Source of the DNA: Streptomyces venezuelae
Lineage (GTDB): Bacteria > Actinomycetota > Actinomycetes > Streptomycetales > Streptomycetaceae
Direction: 5' to 3'
DNA length: 64,000 nucleotides
Assembly: GCF_008642335.1 (NCBI RefSeq)
Contig: NZ_CP029191.1
Location: 5,642,001-5,706,000 of the forward strand
Under the pieces are notes generated by a model, which had not been told where the DNA came from, did no database searches, and was given only the letters and a program-made list of their open reading frames with translations. Below are positions 35,024-42,950 of this stretch, one piece after another. Positions within the stretch are counted from its first letter, which is position 1. Each line of letters begins with the position of its first letter. Position numbers and translations under genes: made by a program.

Positions 35024-37318
35024 TCAGGTCGTCACCCGCAGCAGCATCACCGACCTCCCCGGCACCGTCACCGTCTCGCCCGCCCGGTGCACCGTGCCGG
35101 GCGGCGCGTCCTGCTCCTCCAGGGACGTGTCCACCACGACCTCGTACGCCTCCGCCCACGGCGGACCCGGCAGCACGAACGCCGTCGGCTCCCCGTCCGC
35201 GTGCAGCACCGCCAGGAAACTCTCGTCGACGACCGGCGCGCCCCGCGCGTCCCGGCCCGGTATGTCGCGCCCCGACAGGTACATGCCGAGCGTCGCCCTC
35301 GGCGCGTACCAGTCCGCCTCCGTCATCTCCCCGCCGCCCGCCGTGAACCACGCCAGGTCCCGCAGCCCGTCCGCGGAGTGCGCGCGCCCCGAGAAGAACG
35401 CCCGCCTGCGCAGCACCGGATGGCGGTGCCGCAGCGCGATGAGGCGGGACGTCAGCGCGAACAGCTCCCGCCAGCCCGGCTCCTCCCTGAGCTTCCAGTC
35501 GACCCAGCTGATCTCGTTGTCCTGGCAGTACGCGTTGTTCGAGCCGCCCTGCGTGCGGCCCATCTCGTCGCCCGCCACCAGCATCGGCACCCCGGTGGAC
35601 AGCAGCAGCGTCGTCATCAGGTTGCGCAGCTGACGCCGGCGCAGCGCCGTGATGTCCGCGTCGTCGGTCTCGCCCTCGGCGCCGCAGTTCCACGCCCGGT
35701 TGTCGTCGGACCCGTCCCGGTTGCCCTCGCCGTTGGCCTCGTTGTGCTTGCGCTCGTAACTCACCAGGTCCCGCAGCGTGAAACCGTCGTGCGCCGTCAC
35801 GAAGTTCACCGACGCGTACGGCCTGCGCCCGCCCCACGCGTACAGATCGCTCGACCCCGACAGCCGGTACCCCAGATCCCGTACGTCCGGCAGTGCACCC
35901 CGCCAGAAGTCCCGCACCGCACCCCGGTAGCGGTCGTTCCACTCCGTCCACAGCGGCGGGAACGCCCCCACCTGATAACCGCCGGACCCCACGTCCCACG
36001 GCTCGGCGATCAGCTTCACGCGCCGCAGCACCGGATCCTGCGCGATCACCGCGAGGAACGGCGACAGCATGTCGACGTCGTGGAAGGAGCGCGCCAGCGC
36101 CGCCGCCAGATCGAACCGGAACCCGTCCACCCCCATCTCCGACACCCAGTACCGCAGCGAGTCGGTGATCAGGCGCAGCACGTGCGGCTGGACGACCTGC
36201 AGCGTGTTCCCGCAGCCCGTGTAGTCCGCGTACCTGCGCGCGTCGTTCTGCTGCAGCCGGTAGTAGCCGCGGTTGTCGATGCCCTTGAGGGACAGCATCG
36301 GGCCGAGCTCCCCGGCCTCCGCCGTGTGGTTGTAGACCACGTCGAGGATCACCTCGATCCCGGCCTCGTGCAGCGCCCGCACCATCCGCCGGAACTCGCC
36401 GACCTGCTCGCCGCGCGTCCCGGACGCCGCGTAGGCCGCGTGCGGCGCGAAGTAGCCGATCGAGTTGTAGCCCCAGTAGTTGCGCAGACCCCGCCGCAGC
36501 AGATGGTCCTCGTGCGCGAACTGGTGCACGGGAAGCAGCTCGACCGCCGTCACCCCGAGCCGTACGAGATGGTCGAGCGCGGCCGGGTGCGCCAACCCCG
36601 CGTACGTACCGCGCAGTTCCTCCGGCACCCCTGGATGGAGCTTCGTGAAGCCGCGCACGTGCAGTTCGTAGATGACCGAGTCCGCCCACGGCGTCTTCGG
36701 CCTGCGGTCGTCGGTCCACTCGTCGTCCGGCGCGTCGTCGTGCACGACCACGCCCTTGGGGACGTACGGCGCCGAGTCGCGGTCGTCGCGGACCGTGTCC
36801 GCCACATGCTGCTGCGGCCAGTCCCGCACATGCCCGTACACCTCGGCGGGCAGCGATCCGTAGTCGAGACCGGGGCCGCCGTCCACCGCCCGCGCATACG
36901 GATCCAGAAGCAGCTTCGCCGGGTTCCAGCGGGCGCCCGTCCACGGGTCCCAGCGGCCGTGCACGCGGTAGCCGTACCGCTGCCCCGGCCGCACGCCCGG
37001 CACGAAGCCGTGCCATATCTCGTGCGTCAGCTCGGTCAGCGGACAGCGCGTCTCCACCTGCCCGTCGTCGAACAGACAGAGCTCCACCGCCTCCGCCCCG
37101 CCCGCCCACAGCGCGAAGTTGGTGCCCGCGACCCCGTCGGGCCCGACCCGGAAGCGCGCCCCGAGCGGCGTCGGCGCCCCCGGCCACACGGGCCGCGTCG
37201 GCGCGGCACGCGGCGCCGCCCTTCTGCTCCCGTTCACCGTCGGCGCGGGCCGCTCCGTCGTGCCGCGCCCCACCGCCCGCGCCTGCTGCACTGCGTCCTG
37301 CTCGGGTGCGCTCGCCAC
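35024..37318 (-). CDS. glgX: Glycogen debranching enzyme GlgX
   Basis: GlgX hydrolyses alpha-1,6 branches of glycogen after GlgP has shortened the chains. The 764-residue protein has a 55-residue Ala/Pro/Arg-rich N-terminal extension, a CBM48 domain (GTNFALWAGGAEAVELCLFDD, read with breaks) and a GH13 barrel with nucleophile Asp in VDGFRFDLAAAL, acid/base Glu in KLIAEPWDVG and Asp in VTAHDGFTLRDL. The pattern VYNHTAE and the C-terminal domain (VLPGPPWAEAYEVVVD) match GlgX/TreX isoamylases. GTG 37318 is preferred because GGGAGG is 7 bases upstream. It is divergent from the L,D-transpeptidase gene with a 154-base gap, and has no glycogen partner next to it. Confidence 0.93.
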   Translation of the reverse strand: MASAPEQDAVQQARAVGRGTTERPAPTVNGSRRAAPRAAPTRPVWPGAPTPLGARFRVGPDGVAGTNFALWAGGAEAVELCLFDDGQVETRCPLTELTHEIWHGFVPGVRPGQRYGYRVHGRWDPWTGARWNPAKLLLDPYARAVDGGPGLDYGSLPAEVYGHVRDWPQQHVADTVRDDRDSAPYVPKGVVVHDDAPDDEWTDDRRPKTPWADSVIYELHVRGFTKLHPGVPEELRGTYAGLAHPAALDHLVRLGVTAVELLPVHQFAHEDHLLRRGLRNYWGYNSIGYFAPHAAYAASGTRGEQVGEFRRMVRALHEAGIEVILDVVYNHTAEAGELGPMLSLKGIDNRGYYRLQQNDARRYADYTGCGNTLQVVQPHVLRLITDSLRYWVSEMGVDGFRFDLAAALARSFHDVDMLSPFLAVIAQDPVLRRVKLIAEPWDVGSGGYQVGAFPPLWTEWNDRYRGAVRDFWRGALPDVRDLGYRLSGSSDLYAWGGRRPYASVNFVTAHDGFTLRDLVSYERKHNEANGEGNRDGSDDNRAWNCGAEGETDDADITALRRRQLRNLMTTLLLSTGVPMLVAGDEMGRTQGGSNNAYCQDNEISWVDWKLREEPGWRELFALTSRLIALRHRHPVLRRRAFFSGRAHSADGLRDLAWFTAGGGEMTEADWYAPRATLGMYLSGRDIPGRDARGAPVVDESFLAVLHADGEPTAFVLPGPPWAEAYEVVVDTSLEEQDAPPGTVHRAGETVTVPGRSVMLLRVTT

Positions 37319-37472
37319 CTGTCGGCCTCCCGCGGCTCCGTCGGGCGACGCGCGAAGAAGGGCGTGCGGCGTCCCGGCCGCGGCTCCCCATACGTCGTCC
37401 TCCCCATGGTTCTGCCCACCGCACGCGTCGCACTCACGTTTCCCCGGCAGGGGGACGGTCGTTGGGACCCAC

Positions 37473-38675
37473 GTGAGACAGGATGCGAGGCGCGCACGGC
37501 GCGCAGGGGCCGCACTGGCCGCGGTACTGACATGGGCGGGGCTGCTGGCGGGCTGCTCCTCCGACGGGGTCGACGGGCTGATGGGGAAGCCCCGCTCCCC
37601 GGCGGACGCGATCCGGGTGTCACCCGACGACGACAGCAAGGGGGTCAAGGCGGACGAACGCCTGGAGGTGACGGTCCCCGACGGCCGCCTGGAGTCGGTG
37701 AAGGTCGTCCGGACGCAGGACGCGCAGGAGTTCGATGTACCCGGCCGCATCGACGAGGACGGCATGACGTGGCGCCCCCTCGACCGCGGACCGCTCGCGC
37801 TCGCCGCCACGTACGAGGTCGACGCCGTCGCCATGGACGGCCACGGCCGCCGCTCCGCCCGGCACACCACCTTCCGCACGTACGTCCCCGACGAGCGCTT
37901 CATCGGATACGTGGCGCCGGAGAACCGCGCCACCGTCGGCACCGGCATGATCGTCTCCCTGGAGTTCAACCGGGAGGTCGAGAACCGCGAGGCCGTCCAG
38001 CGCGCCATCCACGTCACCGCGCACCCGGACGTCGACATCCGCCCGCACTGGTTCGGCAAGAGCCGCGTGGACTTCCGCCCGGAGAAGTACTGGAAGCCCG
38101 GCACGAAGGTCACCGTCGGCCTGCGCCTGCGCGACGTGCAGGCCGCCCCCGGCGTCTACGGCCTCCAGGACAAGAGCTTCACGTTCACCGTCGGCCGCGA
38201 CCAGCAGTCCCTGGTCGACGCCGCCGAGCACACCATGGAGGTGCGCAGGGACGGCGAGCTGGTCTCCACCGTGCCGATCACCGCGGGCGCCCCCAAGACC
38301 ACCACGTACAACGGGAAGATGGTGGTGACGGAGATGCTGGAGGTGACCCGCATGAACAGCCGCACCGTCGGCTTCGGCGGCGAGTACGACATCCCCGACG
38401 TCCCGCACGCCATGCGCCTCACGACCTCCGGCACCTTCCTGCACGGCAACTACTGGTCCCCGGACGCTCCCGGCAACACCAATGTCAGCCACGGCTGCGT
38501 GGGCCTGCGCGATGTGAAGGGCGGCAGCTCACGGACGCCGGCGGGCTGGTTCTTCGACCGGAGCCTCATCGGGGACGTCGTCGAAGTGATCAACAGCAAT
38601 GACAAAAAAGTCGCTCCTGACAACGGCCTCGGCGGCTGGAACATGGAATGGAAGGACTGGGTGAAGAACGCCTGA
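37473..38675 (+). CDS. Lipoprotein L,D-transpeptidase with Ig-like domains (first of a tandem pair)
   Basis: A 400-residue lipoprotein that forms 3-3 cross-links in peptidoglycan. A lipobox LLAGC follows a short hydrophobic segment (ALAAVLTWAG) near residue 25. Two Ig-like (big-5 type) domains occupy about 40-260, and the YkuD catalytic domain ends the protein with HGNYWSP and SHGCVGLRD, in which C342 is the catalytic Cys. The C-terminal subdomain (GLGGWNMEWKDWVKNA) is of the Ldt type of actinobacteria. GTG 37473 is the only start near the signal; GGGAC precedes it. It is a paralogue of the next gene, with about 210 bases between. Confidence 0.92.
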   Translation: MRQDARRARRAGAALAAVLTWAGLLAGCSSDGVDGLMGKPRSPADAIRVSPDDDSKGVKADERLEVTVPDGRLESVKVVRTQDAQEFDVPGRIDEDGMTWRPLDRGPLALAATYEVDAVAMDGHGRRSARHTTFRTYVPDERFIGYVAPENRATVGTGMIVSLEFNREVENREAVQRAIHVTAHPDVDIRPHWFGKSRVDFRPEKYWKPGTKVTVGLRLRDVQAAPGVYGLQDKSFTFTVGRDQQSLVDAAEHTMEVRRDGELVSTVPITAGAPKTTTYNGKMVVTEMLEVTRMNSRTVGFGGEYDIPDVPHAMRLTTSGTFLHGNYWSPDAPGNTNVSHGCVGLRDVKGGSSRTPAGWFFDRSLIGDVVEVINSNDKKVAPDNGLGGWNMEWKDWVKNA

Positions 38676-38886
38676 TCCGCCGGGTGATCGCCAGGTGTCC
38701 GGCTCGGAACCACCAGGTGATCTTGGTCTGCCCGCACCCTCGGCGCAGTTGGAACTGAACGGTGACATTGGCGGGGACTTTTCGCCGGGAACCGTGTGGT
38801 TATCTATCGCTGGCGCGTGTCCGAAACGCGCAGGTGCACTGGGGTGCGGGCCTGGGGGATCAGGCCGTGCGAGGGGAGACGAGATC

Positions 38887-40125
38887 GTGAACGGGCGACC
38901 GATATCGGGGACGTCGGTTGGCGCGCGCGTGCGCGTGCGGCGGCGGGGCGCCAGAACTCTGACGGCGGCGGTGTCCGGGGCGACGCTGCTGTTCGTCGCG
39001 GCCTGCGGCGGGGGTTCGGACGCGGGCGACGGCGACGGCAAGGCCGGGGCGGACAAGAACGCCCCTTCGGCGGCGGTCGTCACCATAGCCCCCAAGGACG
39101 GCGCGGACGCGGTGGCCACCAGCGGCGCCCTGAAGATAGCCGCCGCCAAGGGCAAGTTGTCCGAGGTCAAGGTGGAGGACAACAAGGGGAATCCGGTCCC
39201 CGGCAAGATCACGTCGGGCGGGACCAGCTGGACGCCGGCCCACCACCTCGCGGCCGCCACCAAGTACAAGGTCCACGCCGTGGCCAAGGACTCCGAGGGC
39301 AGGGCCTCCGCCAAGGACACCGTCTTCACGACGCTGACCCCGAAGAACACCTTCATCGGCCAGTTCACTCCGGAGGACGGCTCGAAGGTCGGCGTCGGAA
39401 TGCCGTTCTCGGTCAACTTCACGCGCGGCATCACCGACCCGGACGCGGTCGAGAAGGCCATCCAGATCAAGACCGAGCCGTCCGTGCCGGTCGAGGGCCA
39501 CTGGTTCGGCAACGACCGCCTGGACTTCCGCCCTGAGAAGTACTGGAAGGCCGGCACGAAGGTCACCGTCAAGCTCAACCTCGACGGCGTCGAGGGCCGC
39601 CCGGGGGTCTACGGCAAGCAGAACAAGACGCTGGACTTCACCATCGGCCGCAGCCAGGTCTCCACCGTCGACGCCAAGACGCACCACATGAAGGTCGTCC
39701 GCGACGGCAAGCAGATCAAGAAGATCCCGATCACGGCGGGCGCCCCCGGCACCACCACGTACAACGGCGAGATGGTCATCAGTGAGAAGCTGCAGGTGAC
39801 CCGGATGAACGGCGAGACCGTCGGCTTCGGCGGCGAGTACGACATCAAGGACGTCCCGCACGCCATGCGCCTGTCCACCTCCGGCACGTTCCTGCACGGC
39901 AACTACTGGTCGGGCGGCGCCTTCGGCAACACCAACGCCAGCCACGGCTGCATAGGCCTGAGCGACGTGCGCGGCGGCTACAGCAAGAAGACGCCCGCCG
40001 GATGGTTCTTCGACAACTCGCTCATCGGTGATGTCGTCATCGTGAAGAACTCCGCGGACAAGAAGATCCAGCCCGACAACGGCCTCAACGGCTGGAACAT
40101 GTCGTGGGAGGAGTGGAAGGCGTAA
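38887..40125 (+). CDS. Lipoprotein L,D-transpeptidase with Ig-like domains (second of a tandem pair)
   Basis: A 412-residue paralogue of the preceding transpeptidase with the same order: arginine-rich n-region and lipobox VAACG, a Gly/Asp-rich spacer (GGGSDAGDGDGKAGADK), two Ig-like domains and the YkuD domain with HGNYWSGGAFGNTNASHGCIGL (in two parts); C355 is catalytic. GTG 38887 is supported by GAGGGGAGA about 8 bases upstream. A strong hairpin follows its stop (40159-40199). The preceding 211-base gap contains several GGAAC strings (38696, 38752, 38789), as seen in extracytoplasmic sigma factor promoters, but no full promoter could be fixed. Confidence 0.92.
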   Translation: MNGRPISGTSVGARVRVRRRGARTLTAAVSGATLLFVAACGGGSDAGDGDGKAGADKNAPSAAVVTIAPKDGADAVATSGALKIAAAKGKLSEVKVEDNKGNPVPGKITSGGTSWTPAHHLAAATKYKVHAVAKDSEGRASAKDTVFTTLTPKNTFIGQFTPEDGSKVGVGMPFSVNFTRGITDPDAVEKAIQIKTEPSVPVEGHWFGNDRLDFRPEKYWKAGTKVTVKLNLDGVEGRPGVYGKQNKTLDFTIGRSQVSTVDAKTHHMKVVRDGKQIKKIPITAGAPGTTTYNGEMVISEKLQVTRMNGETVGFGGEYDIKDVPHAMRLSTSGTFLHGNYWSGGAFGNTNASHGCIGLSDVRGGYSKKTPAGWFFDNSLIGDVVIVKNSADKKIQPDNGLNGWNMSWEEWKA

Positions 40126-40158
40126 GCCTCCCCGCGGGCGCGAGCCCGCCTCCTCCGT

Positions 40159-40199
40159 ACCGGGCCCGGCGCACTGTGACCAAGTGCACCGGGCCCGGT
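40159..40199 (+). terminator. Terminator after the second L,D-transpeptidase
   Basis: ACCGGGCCCGG (40159-40169) pairs with CCGGGCCCGGT (40189-40199); the inner bases GCACT and AGTGC extend the stem. It lies 34 bases past the stop and ends 28 bases before the enoyl-CoA hydratase start. Confidence 0.8.
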
Positions 40200-40226
40200 C
40201 CCGTTAGTCCCCGTTAACCTGCTGCC

Positions 40227-40994
40227 ATGACTGCAACCCTCGAAGTCGCCGAAGGCGTCGGCACGATCCGGCTCGACCGTCCCCCGATGAACGCCCTGGA
40301 CATCGCGACCCAGGACCGCCTCAAGGAACTCGCCGAAGAGGCGACGCGCCGCGACGACGTGCGCGCCGTGGTGCTCTACGGCGGCGAGAAGGTGTTCGCG
40401 GCGGGCGCGGACATCAAGGAGATGCAGGACATGGACCACGCGGCCATGGTCGTACGCTCCGGGGCGCTGCAGGAGTCCTTCACCGCCGTCGCCCGCATCC
40501 CCAAGCCCGTCGTCGCCGCCGTCACCGGTTACGCGCTGGGCGGCGGCTGCGAGCTCGCCCTCTGCGCCGACTTCCGCATCGCCGCGGACAACGCCAAGCT
40601 CGGCCAGCCCGAAATCCTGCTCGGCGTCATCCCCGGCGCGGGCGGCACCCAGCGACTGGCCCGGCTCGTCGGCCCGTCCAAGGCCAAGGACCTCATCTTC
40701 ACCGGCCGCCACGTGAAGGCCGACGAGGCGCTCACCATGGGCCTGGTGGACCGTGTCGTGCCCGCCGCCGAGGTGTACGAGCAGGCGCACGCGTGGGCCG
40801 CACGGCTCGCGCGGGGCCCGGCCATCGCGCTGCGCGCCGCCAAGGAGTCGATCGACGCGGGCCTGGAGACGGACATCGACACGGGGCTCGCCATCGAACG
40901 GACGTGGTTCGCAGGCCTGTTCGCGACCGAGGACCGTGAGCGGGGCATGCGCAGCTTCGTCGAGGAGGGCCCGGGCAAGGCCAAGTTCGCCTGA
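40227..40994 (+). CDS. Enoyl-CoA hydratase/isomerase family protein
   Basis: A 255-residue crotonase-fold enzyme, probably hydrating 2-enoyl-CoA in fatty-acid breakdown. The oxyanion-hole motifs are AAGADIKEM and GYALGGGCELALCADFRIA (the Gly and catalytic Glu lie in this segment), and the second catalytic Glu is in LGQPEILLGVIPGAGGTQRL, so both hydratase glutamates are present. No signal peptide. ATG 40227 follows GTTAACCTGCTGCC without a strong ribosome site, and may be leaderless or have its own promoter after the terminator at 40159-40199. The substrate specificity cannot be read. Confidence 0.92.
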   Translation: MTATLEVAEGVGTIRLDRPPMNALDIATQDRLKELAEEATRRDDVRAVVLYGGEKVFAAGADIKEMQDMDHAAMVVRSGALQESFTAVARIPKPVVAAVTGYALGGGCELALCADFRIAADNAKLGQPEILLGVIPGAGGTQRLARLVGPSKAKDLIFTGRHVKADEALTMGLVDRVVPAAEVYEQAHAWAARLARGPAIALRAAKESIDAGLETDIDTGLAIERTWFAGLFATEDRERGMRSFVEEGPGKAKFA

Positions 40995-41186
40995 ACTGGA
41001 CCACGCGTGCGCCAAGTTGAACGGGCGTCAGCGAAGGTGTCCCTCGATGGGGCGGATTATGGACGACTTAACAGAGCCTTAAATCAAGTGGCCGCAAAGC
41101 TGTAAGTGATCATGTGTAAGCGACAAGTCACCGCAGGTCAGCCCAGCTACAACCGCTGTTGACTGCCGCTGGCATATGTCAAACCG
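40995..41186. other. Gene-free stretch with lower GC before the HATPase gene
   Basis: After the hydratase stop this region has relatively AT-rich patches (41057-41120, for example GACTTAACAGAGCCTTAAAT and GTAAGTGATCATGTGTAAGC) and an inverted repeat TTGAC/GTCAA near 41157-41181. It ends in the hairpin at 41187-41215. It could be an upstream promoter or a small RNA with its terminator; no coding frame was found. Confidence 0.4.
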
Positions 41187-41215
41187 GCCCCCCGGAATGG
41201 ATGGTTCCGGGGGGC
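41187..41215. terminator. Hairpin upstream of the HATPase gene
   Basis: GCCCCCCGGAA (41187-41197) pairs with TTCCGGGGGGC (41205-41215) over 11 bp with loop TGGATGG, followed on the plus strand by TTATT. It is 52 bases upstream of the next start, so it could terminate transcription from the hydratase or from an upstream small RNA. Confidence 0.75.
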
Positions 41216-41267
41216 TTATTCCGCCGGAACGGCCACGGAGAGCGCTCTGGGCGGCCATGATGGGGGC

Positions 41268-41771
41268 ATGGCGGGGCTGGAGGGTGACGAACGGCCGCGG
41301 CGGCACGGCAGTGCGACCGCGGCGCGCTGGTCGCCGGCGGTTGAGGACGAACACGCGCTGAAGGCGCTCGAGTTGTTCGGCAATCCCACGGACGCGGAGG
41401 TCCCGCTGCCGTCGCGCCCGGAGTCCGCCGCCATCGCGCGCCGCCTCGCCCAGGTCGTGGTCCTGCGCCACTGGGGCCTCTCCCCGAAACTCACCGAGGA
41501 TGTCGTCCTCCTCGTCTCCGAACTCGTCGGGAACGCCGTGCGGCACACCGGCGCCCGCGTCTTCGGCCTGCGCATGCAGCGGCGGCGCGGCTGGATCCGC
41601 GTGGAGGTCCGCGACCCCTCGCGCGGGCTGCCCTGTCTGCTGCCCGTCCACGAGATGGACCTGAGCGGCCGCGGCCTGTTCCTCGTCGACAAGCTCTCCG
41701 ACCGGTGGGGCGTGGACCTGCTGCCCCGCGGCAAGACCACGTGGTTCGAGATGCGCGCCGCCGACCGCTGA
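41268..41771 (+). CDS. ATP-binding regulatory protein (RsbW/HATPase_c_2 type)
   Basis: A 167-residue protein whose central part matches the RsbW-like anti-sigma/serine kinase ATP-binding fold: the N-box ELVGNAVRHTGA, the DPSRGLP G1-like segment and the SGRGLFLVDKLSDRWG G2 region. Streptomyces have many such proteins, which regulate sigma factors or act on anti-anti-sigma partners. The first 40 residues are polar and low-complexity. No sigma or anti-anti-sigma gene is nearby, so the partner is unknown. ATG 41268 is a reasonable start, as no strong ribosome site was found. A hairpin follows the stop at 41791-41823. Confidence 0.85.
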   Translation: MAGLEGDERPRRHGSATAARWSPAVEDEHALKALELFGNPTDAEVPLPSRPESAAIARRLAQVVVLRHWGLSPKLTEDVVLLVSELVGNAVRHTGARVFGLRMQRRRGWIRVEVRDPSRGLPCLLPVHEMDLSGRGLFLVDKLSDRWGVDLLPRGKTTWFEMRAADR

Positions 41772-41790
41772 CCGGGCGTGGATACGCGAA

Positions 41791-41823
41791 AGCCCCCGGT
41801 CGCCGTGGTCGGCGCGAGGGGGC
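41791..41823 (+). terminator. Hairpin after the HATPase gene
   Basis: AGCCCCC (41791-41797) and GGGGGC (41818-41823) pair around a loop that itself contains CGCC/GGCG. CTTCGTG follows. It is 20 bases past the stop. Confidence 0.6.
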
Positions 41824-42164
41824 CTTCGTGAAGCGGCGCGGATATTGGGGTGTGATCCGCAGCCGCCGAGACGACCTGAGCCCGGGTCAATGGGGGTCGT
41901 GTCTCCGACTATGGCAGAAGGGCCTGACGGATCCAAAAGCCCAGGGGTGTACAAAACCGGGCAAACGGTAACAGTTTAGAGGTGAATCCTTGGTGAGATG
42001 GGACACCTGCCTGGTAAACGCTGGTTAAGCGGCGGCTGTGACAGGCGATAAGCAAGGGGCGAGAGCCGGTCCGCGGGTCCGGGGCGGCGGTCCGTGCTGC
42101 CCGCGCAACGCTGCCGAAGCGGGCAATCAGCATCTTTTCCATGTTTTTCCCATTAAATGGTCCG
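41824..42164. other. Long upstream region of the deacetylase-like gene
   Basis: About 340 bases without a gene. AT-rich patches occur around GTACAAAACCGGGCAAACGG (41949-41968), GGTAACAGTTTAGAGGTG, and CATCTTTTCCATG before the start. A possible promoter pair is TTGGTG (41990) with TGGTAA about 16 bases later. The segment from 42050 to 42125 is GC-rich with repeated GTCCG/CGGG patches. Riboswitch consensus sequences I know do not fit. It may hold regulatory RNA structure, but nothing specific can be named. Confidence 0.4.
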
Positions 42165-42950
42165 GTGATCGAGACCGACCGCCGCAGAGCCCTGCGCGCG
42201 GGCGCCGGCCTGGTCGCCGCGGGCGCGCTCACCACCGGGTGCGCCGCGACCGGCCCCGCCGCCCCCGCACGCGACCGCCCGCCCGCAACCACCCGCCGCC
42301 CGGCCGGGCCCGCCCCGGCCGCCGCCCCCGCACCCCGCCGCTTCCCCGGCCTCCCCGCCCAGATCAGCCACGGCCCCCGCACCCGCCCCCAGGTCGCCCT
42401 CACCTTCCACGGCCAGGGTGACCCCGCCACCGCGAAGGCGCTGCTCGCCCAGGCGGAGGGAGCCGGCGCGAAAATCACCGTGCTCGCCGTCGGCAGCTGG
42501 CTCGACGCCCACCCCGACCTGGCACGCCGCATCCTCGACGGCGGCCACGACCTGGGCAACCACACCCACCACCACCTCGACATCAACACCATGTCCGAGG
42601 CCGACGCCCGCGCCGAGATCACCGGCTGCGCGGACCGCCTGCGCCGCCTCACCGGCTCCATCGGCACCTGGTTCCGCCCCTCGCGCACACAGACGGCGAC
42701 GCCCCTCGTCGAACGCCTCGCCCGCCGCGCGGGCTACCCGCACGTCCTCTCGTACGACGTCGACTCCCTCGACTTCACGTCACCGGGCGCCCCGGCCGTG
42801 ACCCGCGCCGTCGCGGGCGGGATCCGCGAGGGGTCCGTCGTGAGCCTGCACTTCGGGTACGCGGACACGGTCGCCGCCCTGCCCGCCGTCCTGGAAGAAC
42901 TGGAACGCCGCGGCCTGCGCGCGGTCACGACCACGGAGCTGCTGACCTGA
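42165..42950 (+). CDS. Polysaccharide deacetylase-like lipoprotein (NodB fold, altered motif 1)
   Basis: A 261-residue protein with an arginine-rich lipoprotein signal (RRRALRAGAGLVAAGALTTGC; lipobox TTGC, possibly exported by Tat), a Pro/Ala-rich spacer and a NodB domain. Motif 2 is present (GNHTHHHLDIN) and motifs 3 and 5 are present as WFRPSRTQTATP and VVSLHFGYAD, but motif 1 reads TFHGQGD instead of TFDDG, so the catalytic Asp and a metal ligand are replaced. The enzyme could have a changed mechanism or bind substrate without hydrolysis. GTG 42165 is preferred because the signal starts there; ATG 42141 is in frame too. Its stop overlaps the next start. Confidence 0.8.
   Translation: MIETDRRRALRAGAGLVAAGALTTGCAATGPAAPARDRPPATTRRPAGPAPAAAPAPRRFPGLPAQISHGPRTRPQVALTFHGQGDPATAKALLAQAEGAGAKITVLAVGSWLDAHPDLARRILDGGHDLGNHTHHHLDINTMSEADARAEITGCADRLRRLTGSIGTWFRPSRTQTATPLVERLARRAGYPHVLSYDVDSLDFTSPGAPAVTRAVAGGIREGSVVSLHFGYADTVAALPAVLEELERRGLRAVTTTELLT

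Noticed and set aside
32519..38602. A 2027-codon open frame on the plus strand across several genes
   Set aside because: It is antisense to the streptogrisin, LysR and GlgX genes, which have clear motifs. Long shadow frames are expected in DNA with strong third-position GC.
38690..38830. SigE-type promoter built from GGAAC strings between the L,D-transpeptidase genes
   Set aside because: None of the GGAAC strings has a well-spaced second box, so no promoter was called.
41900..42140. Possible c-di-AMP or glycine riboswitch before the deacetylase-like gene
   Set aside because: Isolated strings such as GCCGAAGCGGGCAA look similar, but the full conserved core of either class could not be found.
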